The position numbers and the translations under genes were made by a program. Of a stretch of 64,000 nucleotides of DNA, positions 36,498 through 46,437 are shown piece by piece (position 1 is the stretch's first letter; the number at the start of each line of letters is the position of its first letter). The notes under the pieces were generated by a model, which saw only the letters and a list, made by a program, of their open reading frames with translations, was not told where the DNA came from and did not search any database. This stretch comes from Insolitispirillum peregrinum (GTDB lineage: Bacteria > Pseudomonadota > Alphaproteobacteria > Rhodospirillales > Rhodospirillaceae), in assembly GCF_900156605.1 (NCBI RefSeq), contig NZ_FTOA01000002.1, positions 62,001 through 126,000 of the forward strand, written 5' to 3'.

Positions 36498-37415
36498 GTG
36501 AATATCACACTCCGCCAAATCTCGTACTTCCTCGCCATCGCCGAAACAAGCTCTGTTTCCGGGGCTGCCGCGTCACTGGGAATTTCCCAGTCGGCCATTA
36601 CGGAAAGCCTCAAGGTCCTCGAAGACCAGACCGGCGCCAAACTGTTCGAGCGTCACTCAAAGGGCGTCACCCTCACCTATCAAGGCCATGTTTTCGTCCG
36701 TCATGCACGGCGGATCATGACCTCGGTAGCTGACGCCGGACGGGCGCTGAACAACCGCCCGGAGGCGATCAACGGCGTGCTGAATCTAGGGGTGACCAGT
36801 CTGGTGTCGGGCTACATGCTGGCGGACCTGCTGGCGCGTTTTCGCAAGGTGTTTTCCAACATTACCGTGCGCGTGTTCGAGGAAGAGCGCAGCCACATCG
36901 AGCATCTGCTGGTCAATGGCGAGCTTCATATTGCCTTGATGCTGATCTCGAATCTGGGCAACCAGCAGGCGCTGGGCTACGAAGCACTGGTGCGCTCTCC
37001 CAATCGGCTGTGGCTGTCGCCCGATCACCCGTTGCTGAAAAACGAAACCATCGGAATCCGCGATCTGGCAGGCGAGCCGCTCATTCAGCTCACCATCGAC
37101 GAAATGGCCGAGACGTCGCAACGCTGGTGGCGGCAGGCCAACCTGCGGCCAACGCTGGAGCTGAAAACCTCATCGGTGGAAGCCGCGCGCAGTCTGGTGG
37201 CAACCGGTGCCGGGATCGCCATTTTACCCGACCTGCTGTATCGGCCATGGTCGCTGGAAGGGGATCGTCTGGAGGCGCGCGCAGTACACGATCTGACCGC
37301 AACGCTCGATGTCGGAATTGCCTGGCGCAAGGGCTCGCCGCTGGGGGAACCGGCACGCATCTTCCTTGATCTGGCCCGCGAACAGCGACCGGGAAAGAAC
37401 CGGTTCATGGGCTAA
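36498..37415 (+). CDS. LysR family transcriptional regulator (2)
   Basis: A 305-aa LysR regulator with the HTH at about 2-60 (ITLRQISYFLAIAETSSVSGAAASLGIS). The effector-binding domain spans about 90-300 and includes LLVNGELHIALMLI. GTG 36498 with a GAGAGG site gives the normal N-terminus; the ATG at 36441 adds 19 residues without similarity. It is head-to-head with the other LysR gene across 273 bp and precedes the aldehyde dehydrogenase and Pot-importer genes, which it probably regulates. No clear LysR box (T-N11-A) could be assigned with confidence. Confidence 0.85.
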   Translation: MNITLRQISYFLAIAETSSVSGAAASLGISQSAITESLKVLEDQTGAKLFERHSKGVTLTYQGHVFVRHARRIMTSVADAGRALNNRPEAINGVLNLGVTSLVSGYMLADLLARFRKVFSNITVRVFEEERSHIEHLLVNGELHIALMLISNLGNQQALGYEALVRSPNRLWLSPDHPLLKNETIGIRDLAGEPLIQLTIDEMAETSQRWWRQANLRPTLELKTSSVEAARSLVATGAGIAILPDLLYRPWSLEGDRLEARAVHDLTATLDVGIAWRKGSPLGEPARIFLDLAREQRPGKNRFMG

Positions 37416-37556
37416 AAATGCCCTTGGAAGGGGGTGCCATCCCCATAAATGAGGTGTTCTGCAATCGGTTTTTCCGATAGCAAACGGGGAATATTTTATA
37501 TTTCACATGGCTTGCTGGTCGTCGTTACCGTTGTGTTACCCCGTGCACGGGCCAAA

Positions 37557-37645
37557 GCATTTTCAAGGTGACCGCTGACAGTCACCGGTGCGGAAAATGC
37601 GGCATGAAAAGTCCAGAGCGTTTTCGCTCGGCGTGAAAACGCCCA
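37557..37645. repeat. ~90-bp hairpin repeat (copy 1 of a pair)
   Basis: Begins GCATTTTCAAGGTGACCG, passes GTCACC and GGAAAATGC (an interrupted stem), then AGAGCGTTTTCGCTC and GTGAAAACGC. The same order occurs inverted at 58976-59067. It fills the gap before the aldehyde dehydrogenase, ending about 20 bp before its ATG. Confidence 0.8.
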
Positions 37646-37665
37646 CAACAACAGGAGTGACGTGT

Positions 37666-39093
37666 ATGGATACCAGCATCCTCATTGATGGCCAGCTTGT
37701 TGCCGGGGATGGTCCTGCCGAAACGATCCTTAACCCGGCGACCGGAGCGGTTATTACCACGGTCGGTGAAACCTCGGCCGAACAGCTGCAGGCGGCGATC
37801 GGAGCGGCCGACCGGGCCTTTTGGTCCTGGTCCCAAACAACGCCCTCCCAACGTTCGGCGATGTTGCTGGCAGTGGCCGCCCAGATCGAAGCCCACGGCG
37901 AAGACTTCGCCCGGCTGGAATCCCTGAATTGCGGCAAGCCGTTCCAACGGATGCTCGAAGACGAAATTCCGGTGATCGCCGACGTGTTCCGCTTCTTTGC
38001 CGGTGCCGCCCGCTGCATGGGTGGCAGCGCGACCGGCGAATACATGAGCAATCACACCAGCATGATCCGCCGTGATCCGCTGGGGGTGGTCGGCTCGATC
38101 GCGCCGTGGAACTACCCGCTGATGATGGCGGCGTGGAAGATTGCTCCGGCTCTGGCAGCGGGCAATACCGTGGTGATGAAACCGTCGGAACAAACCCCGC
38201 TGACCACCCTGAAGCTGGCCAGAATCCTCGCCGATATTTTCCCGGCAGGTGTTGTCAACATCGTCCCGGGCCGGGGCGAAAGCGTCGGGTCGGTGATTGC
38301 CAGCCACCCGAAAATCCGCATGGTGTCGTTGACCGGCGACACCACCACCGGGCAGAAAATCCTGCTGGCCTCGCATAAAACCCTCAAGCGCACGCATCTG
38401 GAACTGGGCGGCAAGGCCCCGGTGATCGTTTTTGATGATGCCGACCTCGACGAAGTGGTTGCCGGTCTGCGCATCGCCAGCTTCTACAACGCGGGTCAGG
38501 ACTGTACGGCAGCCTGCCGCATCTATGCCCACAGCAAGATTTACGACAAGCTGGTCGCCGCCTTGCAGGGGGCGGTGTCGTCGCTGGACATGGGGGCCCC
38601 GGATGCCGCCACCACCGAGCTGGGCCCGCTGATCAGCGACCGCCAGCGCGACCGGGTGGAAAGCTTTGTCGCCCGGGCCGAAGCCCTGCCGCATGTCGAG
38701 ATCGTCACCGGCGGCAAAAAGCGCTCCGGCGATGGCTTTTACTTCGAGCCGACCATCGTTGCCGGAGCCTTGCAGACCGACGAAATCGTCCAGCGCGAGG
38801 TCTTTGGTCCGGTGGTCTCGATCACCCGCTTTGACGATACCGATCAGGTGATCGGCTGGGCGAACGACAGCGATTACGGGTTGTCGTCGTCGGTGTGGAC
38901 CAGCAACGTCAAGACGGCGCTCAAGGTCTCTGCCCGGCTGCAATACGGCTGCGTGTGGGTCAACCAGCACATGCCGCTGGTCTGTGAAATGCCCCATGGC
39001 GGCATGAAGATGTCCGGCCATGGCAAGGACATGTCGATGTACGGCCTGGAGGACTACACGGTCGTCCGTCACATCATGATGAATTTTGGCTAA
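37666..39093 (+). CDS. aldehyde dehydrogenase, gamma-aminobutyraldehyde type
   Basis: NAD(P)-dependent aldehyde dehydrogenase (475 aa), expected to oxidise 4-aminobutyraldehyde from putrescine breakdown to GABA. The general base is Glu246 (LELGG) and the nucleophile Cys280 (NAGQDC); PWNYP is at 147-151. The family match is to PatD/PuuC-like and betaine-aldehyde-type enzymes, so exact substrate is inferred from context. An AGGAG site fixes ATG 37666. It lies 129 bp before the polyamine importer's binding protein, in the same direction. Confidence 0.87.
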   Translation: MDTSILIDGQLVAGDGPAETILNPATGAVITTVGETSAEQLQAAIGAADRAFWSWSQTTPSQRSAMLLAVAAQIEAHGEDFARLESLNCGKPFQRMLEDEIPVIADVFRFFAGAARCMGGSATGEYMSNHTSMIRRDPLGVVGSIAPWNYPLMMAAWKIAPALAAGNTVVMKPSEQTPLTTLKLARILADIFPAGVVNIVPGRGESVGSVIASHPKIRMVSLTGDTTTGQKILLASHKTLKRTHLELGGKAPVIVFDDADLDEVVAGLRIASFYNAGQDCTAACRIYAHSKIYDKLVAALQGAVSSLDMGAPDAATTELGPLISDRQRDRVESFVARAEALPHVEIVTGGKKRSGDGFYFEPTIVAGALQTDEIVQREVFGPVVSITRFDDTDQVIGWANDSDYGLSSSVWTSNVKTALKVSARLQYGCVWVNQHMPLVCEMPHGGMKMSGHGKDMSMYGLEDYTVVRHIMMNFG

Positions 39094-39222
39094 GGCTATC
39101 GCGGGCGGCTTTGACGAAAAAGCCGCCCGTTCTGTTTGCGGACAGCACGCCGTGGGCGTTGACCGCCTCTCCCCCCTTTTTTTGCCTTTTGCCCTCAGAT
39201 GGGCCGCATAAGGAGCGCCGAG

Positions 39223-40305
39223 ATGCAAAGCCGTGTCCCTTCCAAAATCACCCGATCAGTTTCTATGGCTGTTTCCACCACTCTCGCCCTGGCAATTGGG
39301 GTGTCCTCGACCAGCGCCGCCTTTGCTGGCGAGCTGAACATCCTGACCTGGGAAGGTTATGCCGACCCCAGCTTTATCAAGGACTTTGAAACCAAAAGCA
39401 GCTGTAAGGTCTCGGCCACCTACGTCGGCAGCAACGACGACTTCGCGCCCAAGCTGGCGGCGGGATCGGGTGTTTACGACATCATCGTGCCGTCGATTGA
39501 TACAATCGGGCAAATGCGGCTGGCCGGCTTTGTGGACTCGATCGACCTGAAAAAAGTCCCCGAGTTCGGACAAGTCCACGCCAAATTCCGCAGCAACCCG
39601 GACGTGACGGTGAACGGCGAGGTGTGGGCGGTGCCGTTGATCTGGGGGTCGGTGTCGGTGTTGTACCGGACGGACAAAGTCACCCAGCCGAACAGCATCA
39701 AGGTGCTGTGGAACCCGGAGTACAAGGGCCGTATCTCGCTGTGGGATGACAAGAGCGCCATTTACTGGGCGGCGCGGATGTTGGGCTATGACAACATCTA
39801 TGATCTGGATGACACGCAGCTTGCGACCATCAAGGCCCGGCTGATCGAGCAAAAGCCGCTGGTCCGCAAGTACTGGAGCACCGCAGGCGAACTGGCCCAG
39901 TTGTTCCTGAACGACGAAGTGTGGGTCTCCAACGCCTGGACCGGCCTGATTGCCAAGGAAATCCGCAAGGGGGGCAAGCCGTTCACCGTCGCTGAAGTCG
40001 ATCCTGCGGAAAAATCCGAAGGCTGGATGGACTCGATGATGCTGGTGAAGGGCTCTCCGAACACTGACTGCTCGTATCAGTTCATCAACTACATGCTGTC
40101 GGCCAAGGGCCAGTGCGGCATCGTCGGCTCGACCGATTACTTCCCGACCAACCCGGTGTCAGCCAAGACCTGCCTGCCCGCCGAGGAAGCCAGGAGCCGC
40201 CATCTCGACGACCCCGGCTATGTCGACAGTCTGGTGATGTGGCAGATGCCCAAGCGCCTGGACGCCTATCTGGAAACCTGGAACGCGGTCAAGGCGGCGA
40301 TGTAG
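39223..40305 (+). CDS. polyamine ABC transporter substrate-binding protein (PotD/PotF-like)
   Basis: Periplasmic solute-binding protein (360 aa). The signal region is about residues 18-36 (MAVSTTLALAIGVSSTSA) with cleavage near FAGELNIL. The mature sequence opens ELNILTWEGYADPSFIKDFE, the hallmark of spermidine/putrescine receptors. An AGGAG site 9 bp before ATG 39223 supports this start. It is followed by the ATPase and two permeases, making a complete importer operon. It is the second such receptor in the region, only distantly similar to the one at 33072-34115. Confidence 0.9.
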   Translation: MQSRVPSKITRSVSMAVSTTLALAIGVSSTSAAFAGELNILTWEGYADPSFIKDFETKSSCKVSATYVGSNDDFAPKLAAGSGVYDIIVPSIDTIGQMRLAGFVDSIDLKKVPEFGQVHAKFRSNPDVTVNGEVWAVPLIWGSVSVLYRTDKVTQPNSIKVLWNPEYKGRISLWDDKSAIYWAARMLGYDNIYDLDDTQLATIKARLIEQKPLVRKYWSTAGELAQLFLNDEVWVSNAWTGLIAKEIRKGGKPFTVAEVDPAEKSEGWMDSMMLVKGSPNTDCSYQFINYMLSAKGQCGIVGSTDYFPTNPVSAKTCLPAEEARSRHLDDPGYVDSLVMWQMPKRLDAYLETWNAVKAAM

Positions 40306-40393
40306 TCCGAAAGGGATAGGCAGACACTCAGGGCCGCTCTGTGTGGGGCAGAGCGGCTCCGCAGATATTGTGCTGGTCGGGAGGCAGGCTGTG

Positions 40394-41512
40394 ATGAAGA
40401 CCATTATCCAACTGGAAAACGTGAGCAAAATCTATACCGGCGGCTTCAAGGCCGTGGACGGGATCAACCTTGGCATCCTCGAAGGCGAGTTCGTGACGCT
40501 GCTGGGGCCTTCGGGCTGCGGCAAGACCACCACCTTGCGGATGCTGGCTGGCTTTGAAGAACCGACCCGGGGGCGAATCTCGCTGGATGGCCAGGACATC
40601 ACCGACAGCCCTCCCTACCGTCGCCCGATCAACACGGTTTTTCAGGACTACGCGCTGTTTCCGCATTTATCGGTGCTGGACAACGTGGCCTATGGCCTGC
40701 GTACCGGCAAACGCAAGCTGGGACAGGCACTGGTCGCCGAGCGGGTAAAAAGCGCCCTGGGAATGGTGGGTCTGCTCGGCAAGGCCGACAACCGGCCGGG
40801 GCAACTGTCGGGGGGCCAGCGTCAGCGGGTGGCAATGGCGCGGGCGTTGGCCTGCCAGCCGCGCGTGCTGTTGCTGGACGAACCGTTGTCAGCGCTGGAC
40901 GTCAAGCTGCGCGAAAAGATGCAGGTCGAGCTGAAACAGCTCCATCAGCAACTGGGGATCACCTTTCTGATGGTCACCCACGACCAGAAAGAAGCGCTGG
41001 TGATGTCTGATCGCATCGTGGTGATGCACGACGGCAAAATTGCCCAGATCGGCACCCCCGAAGATTTGTACGACCGCCCGGCTTCGGCCTATGTGGCGGA
41101 TTTCATCGGGGCCTCGAACTTGCTGCACGGCAAGGTCTCGGCGCTGGGTGATGGCTTTGCCGAGGTTGATCTGGACGGAGCGGTCCTGCGCGGTCGGCTG
41201 GCCGACAGCGCACGCGGGTTGGCGGTGGGCGATGCGGCGGTGATCTCGCTGCGCCCCGAGCGTGTCCAGCGGGTGACGGACGGCGAAAGCAAGGAGTCCC
41301 TCAGCGTCTTTGAGGCGCGGGTGATGAACCGCCACTTCCACGGCTATGACGTGCGACTGGATGCCAAGATCGGCGGTCGCTATCAAGACCTTGCCATCGA
41401 CCTGCGCCGGGACAGCATCGCCATGGTCGATAGCCTGCCGCCGATGGGCGAGGTGGCCCGCTTTGCCATGACCGCCGCCGATGCTTTGGTCTTTGCGGAG
41501 GACCAACAATGA
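40394..41512 (+). CDS. potA: polyamine ABC transporter ATP-binding protein
   Basis: ABC ATPase (372 aa) energising polyamine uptake. Walker A GPSGCGKTT is at 38-46, the LSGGQ signature at 138-142 and Walker B LLLDEP at 159-164. The C-terminal ~120 residues form a TOBE-type regulatory domain, as in PotA. A GTG lies immediately before ATG 40394, with a GAGG site suiting either. Its last 4 bp overlap the first permease start, so translation is coupled. Confidence 0.92.
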   Translation: MKTIIQLENVSKIYTGGFKAVDGINLGILEGEFVTLLGPSGCGKTTTLRMLAGFEEPTRGRISLDGQDITDSPPYRRPINTVFQDYALFPHLSVLDNVAYGLRTGKRKLGQALVAERVKSALGMVGLLGKADNRPGQLSGGQRQRVAMARALACQPRVLLLDEPLSALDVKLREKMQVELKQLHQQLGITFLMVTHDQKEALVMSDRIVVMHDGKIAQIGTPEDLYDRPASAYVADFIGASNLLHGKVSALGDGFAEVDLDGAVLRGRLADSARGLAVGDAAVISLRPERVQRVTDGESKESLSVFEARVMNRHFHGYDVRLDAKIGGRYQDLAIDLRRDSIAMVDSLPPMGEVARFAMTAADALVFAEDQQ

Positions 41513-42381
41513 CCCCACGTCAAAAGCGCTACTGGTTAGGCTTTGCCGGTGTCTTTGGTGTGCCGCTGGTCTGGACCTCTCTATTCCTGCTGATCCCTTA
41601 TGCGGTGATGCTGGCGGTCAGTTTCTGGACCCGCAAGTTTCCGCTGTTCGTTCCCGATTTTCAGTTTGGCAATTTCCGGCAGGTCTTTGCCGATCCGCAG
41701 TACCTCGAAGTCCTGCTGCGCACCGGCAAAATCGCGGCACTGGTGTCGGTATTCGCGTTGGCGCTGGGCTATCCACTGGCCTACTTCCTGATCTTTATCG
41801 TGCGTACCGCCAAGGTCCGGAACTTTTTGTACATGGTGGTGATCGTGCCGCTGTGGGTGTCGTATCTGCTGCGTGCCTATGTGTGGAAGATCATTCTGGG
41901 AACCGGCGGTGTCCTGAACTCGTTCCTGATGTGGACGGGGATCATCGACCAGCCGTCAGGACTGTTCCTCTATAACCAGACGGCAATGATCATCACCCTG
42001 ACCTACATCTTCATCCCGTTCATGGTGATGCCGATTTACACCGCGCTGGAAAAAATTCCGCCGCGCCTGATTGAAGCCTCGCACGACCTGGGCGAAGGCC
42101 CGTTCTGGACTTTCCTGCGGGTGGTGCTGCCGCTGTCGTGGGGCGGCGTGGTCGCCGGGGCAACACTGACCTTTTGTCTGGCATTCGGGGATTTTGTGGC
42201 GCCGTCCCTCGTTGGTGGACCCGACGGCATGCTGGTCGCCAACACCGTACAAACACAGTTCGGCGCCGCGCTGAACTGGCCACTGGGTTCGGCGTTATCG
42301 ACGGTGATCCTGCTGCTTGTGCTGACCATCATCACCATTTCCGAGCGTTCTGAACGCTATGGCAAGATCGACCTCGATTAA
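41509..42381 (+). CDS. potB: polyamine ABC transporter permease 1
   Basis: A six-helix inner-membrane permease (290 aa). The first helix runs FGVPLVWTSLFLLIPYAVML. The EAA coupling loop is visible near EASHDLGEGPFWTFLRVVLP (about 185-204), which contacts the ATPase. It overlaps potA by 4 bp and is followed by the second permease after 11 bp. The PotB or PotH designation follows the family and operon order. Confidence 0.9.
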   Translation: MTPRQKRYWLGFAGVFGVPLVWTSLFLLIPYAVMLAVSFWTRKFPLFVPDFQFGNFRQVFADPQYLEVLLRTGKIAALVSVFALALGYPLAYFLIFIVRTAKVRNFLYMVVIVPLWVSYLLRAYVWKIILGTGGVLNSFLMWTGIIDQPSGLFLYNQTAMIITLTYIFIPFMVMPIYTALEKIPPRLIEASHDLGEGPFWTFLRVVLPLSWGGVVAGATLTFCLAFGDFVAPSLVGGPDGMLVANTVQTQFGAALNWPLGSALSTVILLLVLTIITISERSERYGKIDLD

Positions 42382-42392
42382 GGAGCAAGACC

Positions 42393-43175
42393 ATGCACAA
42401 GCTGTATTGGTGGCAACGCGGGTTGCTGGGCGTGGTTGGCGGGACGATGGTTTACCTGTATCTGCCGATCGTGGTGCTGGTGGTGTTCAGCTTCAACTCG
42501 AACGCGGTGATGAGCCTGCCGCTGGCCGAATTCACCTTTGACTGGTACCGCAAGGTACTGGCCAACGAGGCGATGCTGACCGCACTGGGGAACAGCCTGA
42601 TCGTGGCAAGCTGCGCGACGGTGCTGACGGTGGTGATCGGTGTTCCGGCGGCTCTGGTGATTGACCGCTATCGCCTGCCGGGGCTGGGCCTGTTTCGCCG
42701 GACGATCCTGTTGCCGCTGTCGCTGCCGGGGATCGTCACCGGGATTGCCATGCTGAACTTTTATCGCCAGCTTGGCATTCCGCTGGGGCTGGGGGCGATC
42801 ATCATCGGCCACTCAACGGCTTTGCTGGGAATTGTGGTGTCACAGGTTCTGACCCGGCTGTCGCGCTTTAACCGCCGTCTGGAAGAAGCCTCGCAAGATT
42901 TGGGTGCCGGACCGATCGAGACTTTTTTCAAGGTGACCTTGCCCGGTATCCGCTCGGCGATCATTGGCAGTGCCCTGCTCTCGTTCACCTTGTCCTTTGA
43001 CGAGATTCCGGTGACCTATTTCCTGACCGGGCGCGACAACACGCTGCCGATGTACATTTACTCGACCCTGCGCCGAGGCATCACGCCCGAGATCAATGCG
43101 ATCGGGACGCTGATTATTCTGGCATCCCTGGTGCTGATTGTGGCGTCGGTGTCGATGCTGAAAGACAAGGATTAG
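42393..43175 (+). CDS. potC: polyamine ABC transporter permease 2
   Basis: Second permease of the importer (260 aa), with about six helices; the first is LLGVVGGTMVYLYLPIVVLV. Its EAA loop is EASQDLGAGPIETFFKVTLP (about 168-187). It forms a heterodimer with the preceding permease, and with the ATPase and binding protein completes the transporter. It ends ...KDKD followed by TAG. That TAG and the next bases (ACCAGCGTGCG) are the beginning of a palindromic repeat, so the stop codon is supplied by the repeat. Confidence 0.9.
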   Translation: MHKLYWWQRGLLGVVGGTMVYLYLPIVVLVVFSFNSNAVMSLPLAEFTFDWYRKVLANEAMLTALGNSLIVASCATVLTVVIGVPAALVIDRYRLPGLGLFRRTILLPLSLPGIVTGIAMLNFYRQLGIPLGLGAIIIGHSTALLGIVVSQVLTRLSRFNRRLEEASQDLGAGPIETFFKVTLPGIRSAIIGSALLSFTLSFDEIPVTYFLTGRDNTLPMYIYSTLRRGITPEINAIGTLIILASLVLIVASVSMLKDKD

Positions 43176-43290
43176 ACCAGCGTGCGTTAACGCTGGCGCC
43201 ACAGTACACGACAGTTGTGAAACAGGATCATGGAGCGCTGCTCCACACCTCGCCGGGGCCTTCAGGCCCCGGACCCCATTCTTTTGGGAT
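43173..43290. repeat. mosaic palindromic repeat after potC
   Basis: TAGACCAGCGTGCGTTAACGCTGG, then CACAGTACACGACAGTTG, then GGAGCGCTGCTCC and GGGGCCTTCAGGCCCC. It starts at the potC stop codon and holds several stem-loops that can end the transporter transcript. Confidence 0.85.
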
Positions 43291-43339
43291 TCAAAGACGA
43301 CATGGGGAAACAAAGATTAAATGAAATCCCGGAAACGAC

Positions 43340-43368
43340 AAAACCCCCCGCTTTAGGCGGAGGGTTTT
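43340..43368. terminator. bidirectional terminator after the tRNA-Ala pair
   Basis: Stem AAAACCCCCCGC...GGCGGAGGGTTTT just 3' of the tRNA genes on the minus strand, with a T-run on that strand. Confidence 0.75.
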
Positions 43369-43371
43369 GAT

Positions 43372-43447
<76 letters not shown>

Positions 43448-43502
43448 AAGGGACCCGGCGAATGCCGGTAGTATGGTAACCTGCACCTGAAACAACCTGA
43501 CT

Positions 43503-43578
<76 letters not shown>

Positions 43579-43770
43579 AATAAGTCACGTTATTTTCAGA
43601 ATTCAGACTGATGTTCCGGCAGAGCCGACTTTTCCGTCTGCACCGTCCGCTGTTTGGGTAACCTCGTTCGGTGGAGCGGGACCATAGTGGCTCTGGCCGG
43701 GGCTGGCAAGCAAAAAAAACAGGGTCAGTGATTTTTTTGTGTCAGGGCTGGTGGATGGGGGGAAGACGAT

Positions 43771-43809
43771 AAAAAAACACCGCCACCCGGCATGGCCCGG
43801 CGGCGGTGT
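43771..43809 (-). terminator. terminator of the TIGR02300-like gene
   Basis: Stem ACACCGCC...GGCGGTGT with inner pairing CCGG/CCGG (43778-43809). The A-run at 43771-43777 is the U-run on the minus strand, just after the gene's stop codon. Confidence 0.85.
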
Positions 43810-43839
43810 CTGTCGGCATGGGCAACCGGCAGGAACGAC

Positions 43840-44184
43840 TTATTCGTCGTCGTCGCCGGATTCAATATGGTCGATCACTTCGGCCATATCGTCATCGTCT
43901 TCGCCCAGATCCGAGGTGTCTTCCATCAGATCGCCCTCGTCACCGTCATCGTCGGTGAGCAAGGTTTCATCGACCTCATCCTCGTCTTCAACGACAGGAC
44001 GAGCGACCACGGCCTTTTTGGCGGCATCGCTGCGCGAACCCTTGCCGCCGCGCTTGAGCTTCACCACGTCCTTTTCGTTTTCCGCGCCACATTTCGGGCA
44101 AACGATCGGGGTCTTGTTCAGGTCGTAAAAGCGTGCGCCACAGGTGGTGCAGGTACGCTTGGTGCCAAGTTGCGGATTGACCAC
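43840..44184 (-). CDS. TIGR02300 / FYDLN-acid family protein
   Basis: A 114-aa protein with a zinc-ribbon-like N-terminus ([13 protein letters not shown] at 12-24, then CPKCG at 29-33), a basic middle, and a very acidic C-terminal tail of Asp/Glu (about 65-114). This is the alphaproteobacterial TIGR02300 family, whose function is unknown. By memory it is often found beside tRNA-Ala and aroA, exactly as here. It is divergent from aroA across about 200 bp and has a strong terminator. Conserved neighbourhood suggests a core role, possibly in RNA or translation. Confidence 0.88.
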   Translation of the reverse strand: MVNPQLGTKRTCTTCGARFYDLNKTPIVCPKCGAENEKDVVKLKRGGKGSRSDAAKKAVVARPVVEDEDEVDETLLTDDDGDEGDLMEDTSDLGEDDDDMAEVIDHIESGDDDE

Positions 44185-44388
44185 CCGAGTCCTCCAGCAT
44201 GTTTGTCAGGTACGAAAAGCGCATTTGCCACTTTATGCGGTCCCTGTCAAAAGCAAAAATGCAACCGCCTGTCGAAAGCGGCCCCTATGCCGGGCGACAG
44301 CCCTATGGTACCAAACCCGTCGGAATGGATGCGATATCTGCTCTGGCCGTCTGGTCCGGGGCAGAACAGCCAGGAAATGGAACAGGTC

Positions 44389-45735
44389 ATGAGCAGCAGC
44401 GAAGCTCCCCAGCCGTTATTGTCCCGTCCGCGTGGTGCCCTGAAAGGCACCTTGACCGTGCCGGGCGACAAGTCGATTTCGCACCGGGCGCTGATGTTCG
44501 GGGCGCTGGCGTTGGGGGAAACCACCGTCGAGGGCCTGCTGGAAGGCGAAGACGTTTTGCGCACCGCCCAGGCGATGCGGCAACTGGGGGCGACGGTCGA
44601 GCGGCTGGGCGAAGGGTCGTGGCGTCTGCAAGGGCGCGGTGTCGGCGGCCTGTGCGAACCCGACGACGTGCTGGACATGGGCAACTCCGGGACCGGTGCC
44701 CGCCTGCTGATGGGCCTGCTGGCCACTCATCCGTTCACCAGCGTGCTGACCGGTGACGCCTCGCTGCGCAAGCGTCCGATGGCGCGGGTAACGGTGCCGC
44801 TGTCGCATTTCGGCGCAACCTTCACCGGCCGCTCGGGCGGTCGCCTGCCGCTGGCGGTGACCGGGACGGCAACGCCGGTGCCGCAGACCTACGAATTGCC
44901 GGTGGCCTCGGCACAGGTGAAAAGCGCGGTGCTGCTGGCCGGTCTGAACACTCCGGGCATCACCACGGTCATCGAGCCGGAAGCCACCCGTGACCACAGC
45001 GAACTGATGCTGCGCGCCTTTGGTGCCGACCTGACGGTCAGTGTGCGCGATGACGGGGCGCGGGTGATCACCCTGGTTGGTCAGCCGGAGCTGACCGGTC
45101 GCGCCGTCAAGGTACCGGGCGACCCGTCCTCGGCAGCGTTCCCGGTGGTGGCGGCGCTGATCGTTCCCGGTTCGCACATCGTGGTGCGCAATGTCGGGAT
45201 GAACCCGCTGCGCACCGGCCTGTTCACCACCCTGCTGGAAATGGGTGCCGATCTCAAACTGGTCAACGAGCGCGAAGAAGCCGGCGAGCCGGTGGCCGAC
45301 CTCGAAGTCCGCTACAGCGCCCTCAAGGGGGTAACGGTGCCGCCCGAACGCGCCCCCAGCATGATCGACGAATACCCGATCCTGTCGGTGGCAGCGGCCT
45401 GCGCCAGCGGGGAAACCCGCATGGTCGGTCTGGCCGAACTGCGGGTGAAGGAAAGCGACCGTCTGGCAGCGATGGCCGATGGCCTGAAGGCCTGCGGCGC
45501 AGACACCGACGTGGCCGAAAACGATACGCTGGTGGTGCGCGGCACCGGCCAGCCGCCGCGCGGCGGAGCGATGATCCCGGTCAACCTCGATCATCGCATC
45601 GGGATGAGCTATCTGGTGCTGGGGATGACCACCGCCGAAGCGGTCGGCATTGATGATGCCTCGGCGATTGCCACCAGCTTCCCCGGCTTTGCCGACATGA
45701 TGATTGAGCTGGGAGCCGATATTCATGGCGCATGA
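44389..45735 (+). CDS. aroA: 3-phosphoshikimate 1-carboxyvinyltransferase (EPSP synthase)
   Basis: Shikimate pathway enzyme (448 aa) transferring enolpyruvyl from PEP to shikimate-3-phosphate. Motifs are [11 protein letters not shown] at 26-36, [10 protein letters not shown] at 98-107, RKRPM, and [12 protein letters not shown]. Motifs resemble the class II branch (as in CP4), but the position that is Ala in CP4 (NAATG) is Gly here (NSGTG), so no glyphosate tolerance should be inferred. ATG 44389 gives the standard N-terminus; ATG 44377 is an alternative. It overlaps cmk by 11 bp, starting the aroA-cmk-rpsA run. Confidence 0.95.
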   Translation: MSSSEAPQPLLSRPRGALKGTLTVPGDKSISHRALMFGALALGETTVEGLLEGEDVLRTAQAMRQLGATVERLGEGSWRLQGRGVGGLCEPDDVLDMGNSGTGARLLMGLLATHPFTSVLTGDASLRKRPMARVTVPLSHFGATFTGRSGGRLPLAVTGTATPVPQTYELPVASAQVKSAVLLAGLNTPGITTVIEPEATRDHSELMLRAFGADLTVSVRDDGARVITLVGQPELTGRAVKVPGDPSSAAFPVVAALIVPGSHIVVRNVGMNPLRTGLFTTLLEMGADLKLVNEREEAGEPVADLEVRYSALKGVTVPPERAPSMIDEYPILSVAAACASGETRMVGLAELRVKESDRLAAMADGLKACGADTDVAENDTLVVRGTGQPPRGGAMIPVNLDHRIGMSYLVLGMTTAEAVGIDDASAIATSFPGFADMMIELGADIHGA

Positions 45736-46384
45736 TCTGCTGGTGATTGCCATCGATGGCCCGGCGGCGGCTGGCAAGGGCACGCTGGCCCGCCGTCTGG
45801 CGAACGAGCTGGGACTCGCCTACCTCGACACCGGCTCGATTTACCGGGCGGTCGGGGTGTCGGTGCTGAAAGCCGGGCAGGACCCCGCCGACCCGGCAGC
45901 GGCGGCAGCGGCGGCGCAGGCCCTGACCCCCGACAGCCTGTCGGTTTTGCAGCAAGACCCGCTGCTGCGCTCGGAAGACGGTGGCAAGGCGGCCTCGCTG
46001 GTTGCCGCCCAACCCGCTGTTCGGCAAGCCCTTCTTGATTTTCAGCGCGCCTTTGCCAGCACCCCGCCGGGCGATGCCCGTGGGGCGGTGCTCGACGGAC
46101 GCGATATCGGGACGGTGGTTTGCCCCGACGCCCGGGTGAAACTGTTCGTCACCGCCTCGGTCGAGGAACGTGCCCGCCGTCGCGTGAAGGAGTTGCGGGA
46201 ACGGGGCGAAACGGTTATAGAGTCCGTCGTTCTTCAGGATATGAAGGACCGGGATGAACGCGATCAGGCGCGCGCTGTTGCGCCGTTGCGTCCGGCAGAC
46301 GATGCCCTGGTGCTCGACACCTCGGCGCTGGATGCCGATGCTGCGTTTGCAGCAGTTCTGGCCCATATCGGGGAACGCGGCTGA
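45725..46384 (+). CDS. cmk: cytidylate kinase
   Basis: A 219-aa kinase that phosphorylates CMP and dCMP using ATP. The P-loop [17 protein letters not shown] is at 9-25, and the CMP-binding phrase [10 protein letters not shown] follows at about 37-46. GGGAGCC ribosome site and ATG 45725 lie within the end of aroA (11-bp overlap), an arrangement seen in many alphaproteobacteria. It is followed by rpsA after 163 bp. Confidence 0.95.
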   Translation: MAHDLLVIAIDGPAAAGKGTLARRLANELGLAYLDTGSIYRAVGVSVLKAGQDPADPAAAAAAAQALTPDSLSVLQQDPLLRSEDGGKAASLVAAQPAVRQALLDFQRAFASTPPGDARGAVLDGRDIGTVVCPDARVKLFVTASVEERARRRVKELRERGETVIESVVLQDMKDRDERDQARAVAPLRPADDALVLDTSALDADAAFAAVLAHIGERG

Positions 46385-46400
46385 AAACATGGCCCTGTCG

Positions 46401-46437
46401 ACCAGCCTTAAAGGCTGGTTCGGCGAGGTTTTTTTGT
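46401..46437 (+). terminator. hairpin in the cmk-rpsA gap, possible attenuator
   Basis: ACCAGCCTT-A-AAGGCTGGT followed by a T-run after about 12 bases. The distance weakens it as a classical terminator. It may tune rpsA expression. Confidence 0.4.

Noticed and set aside
44389-45735. Natural glyphosate tolerance of this EPSP synthase
   Set aside because: The enzyme looks class II, but the key position is Gly (NSGTG) where tolerant CP4 has Ala; sequence gives no support.
44416-45783. 455-codon frame antisense to aroA
   Set aside because: aroA has clear EPSP synthase motifs and correct context.
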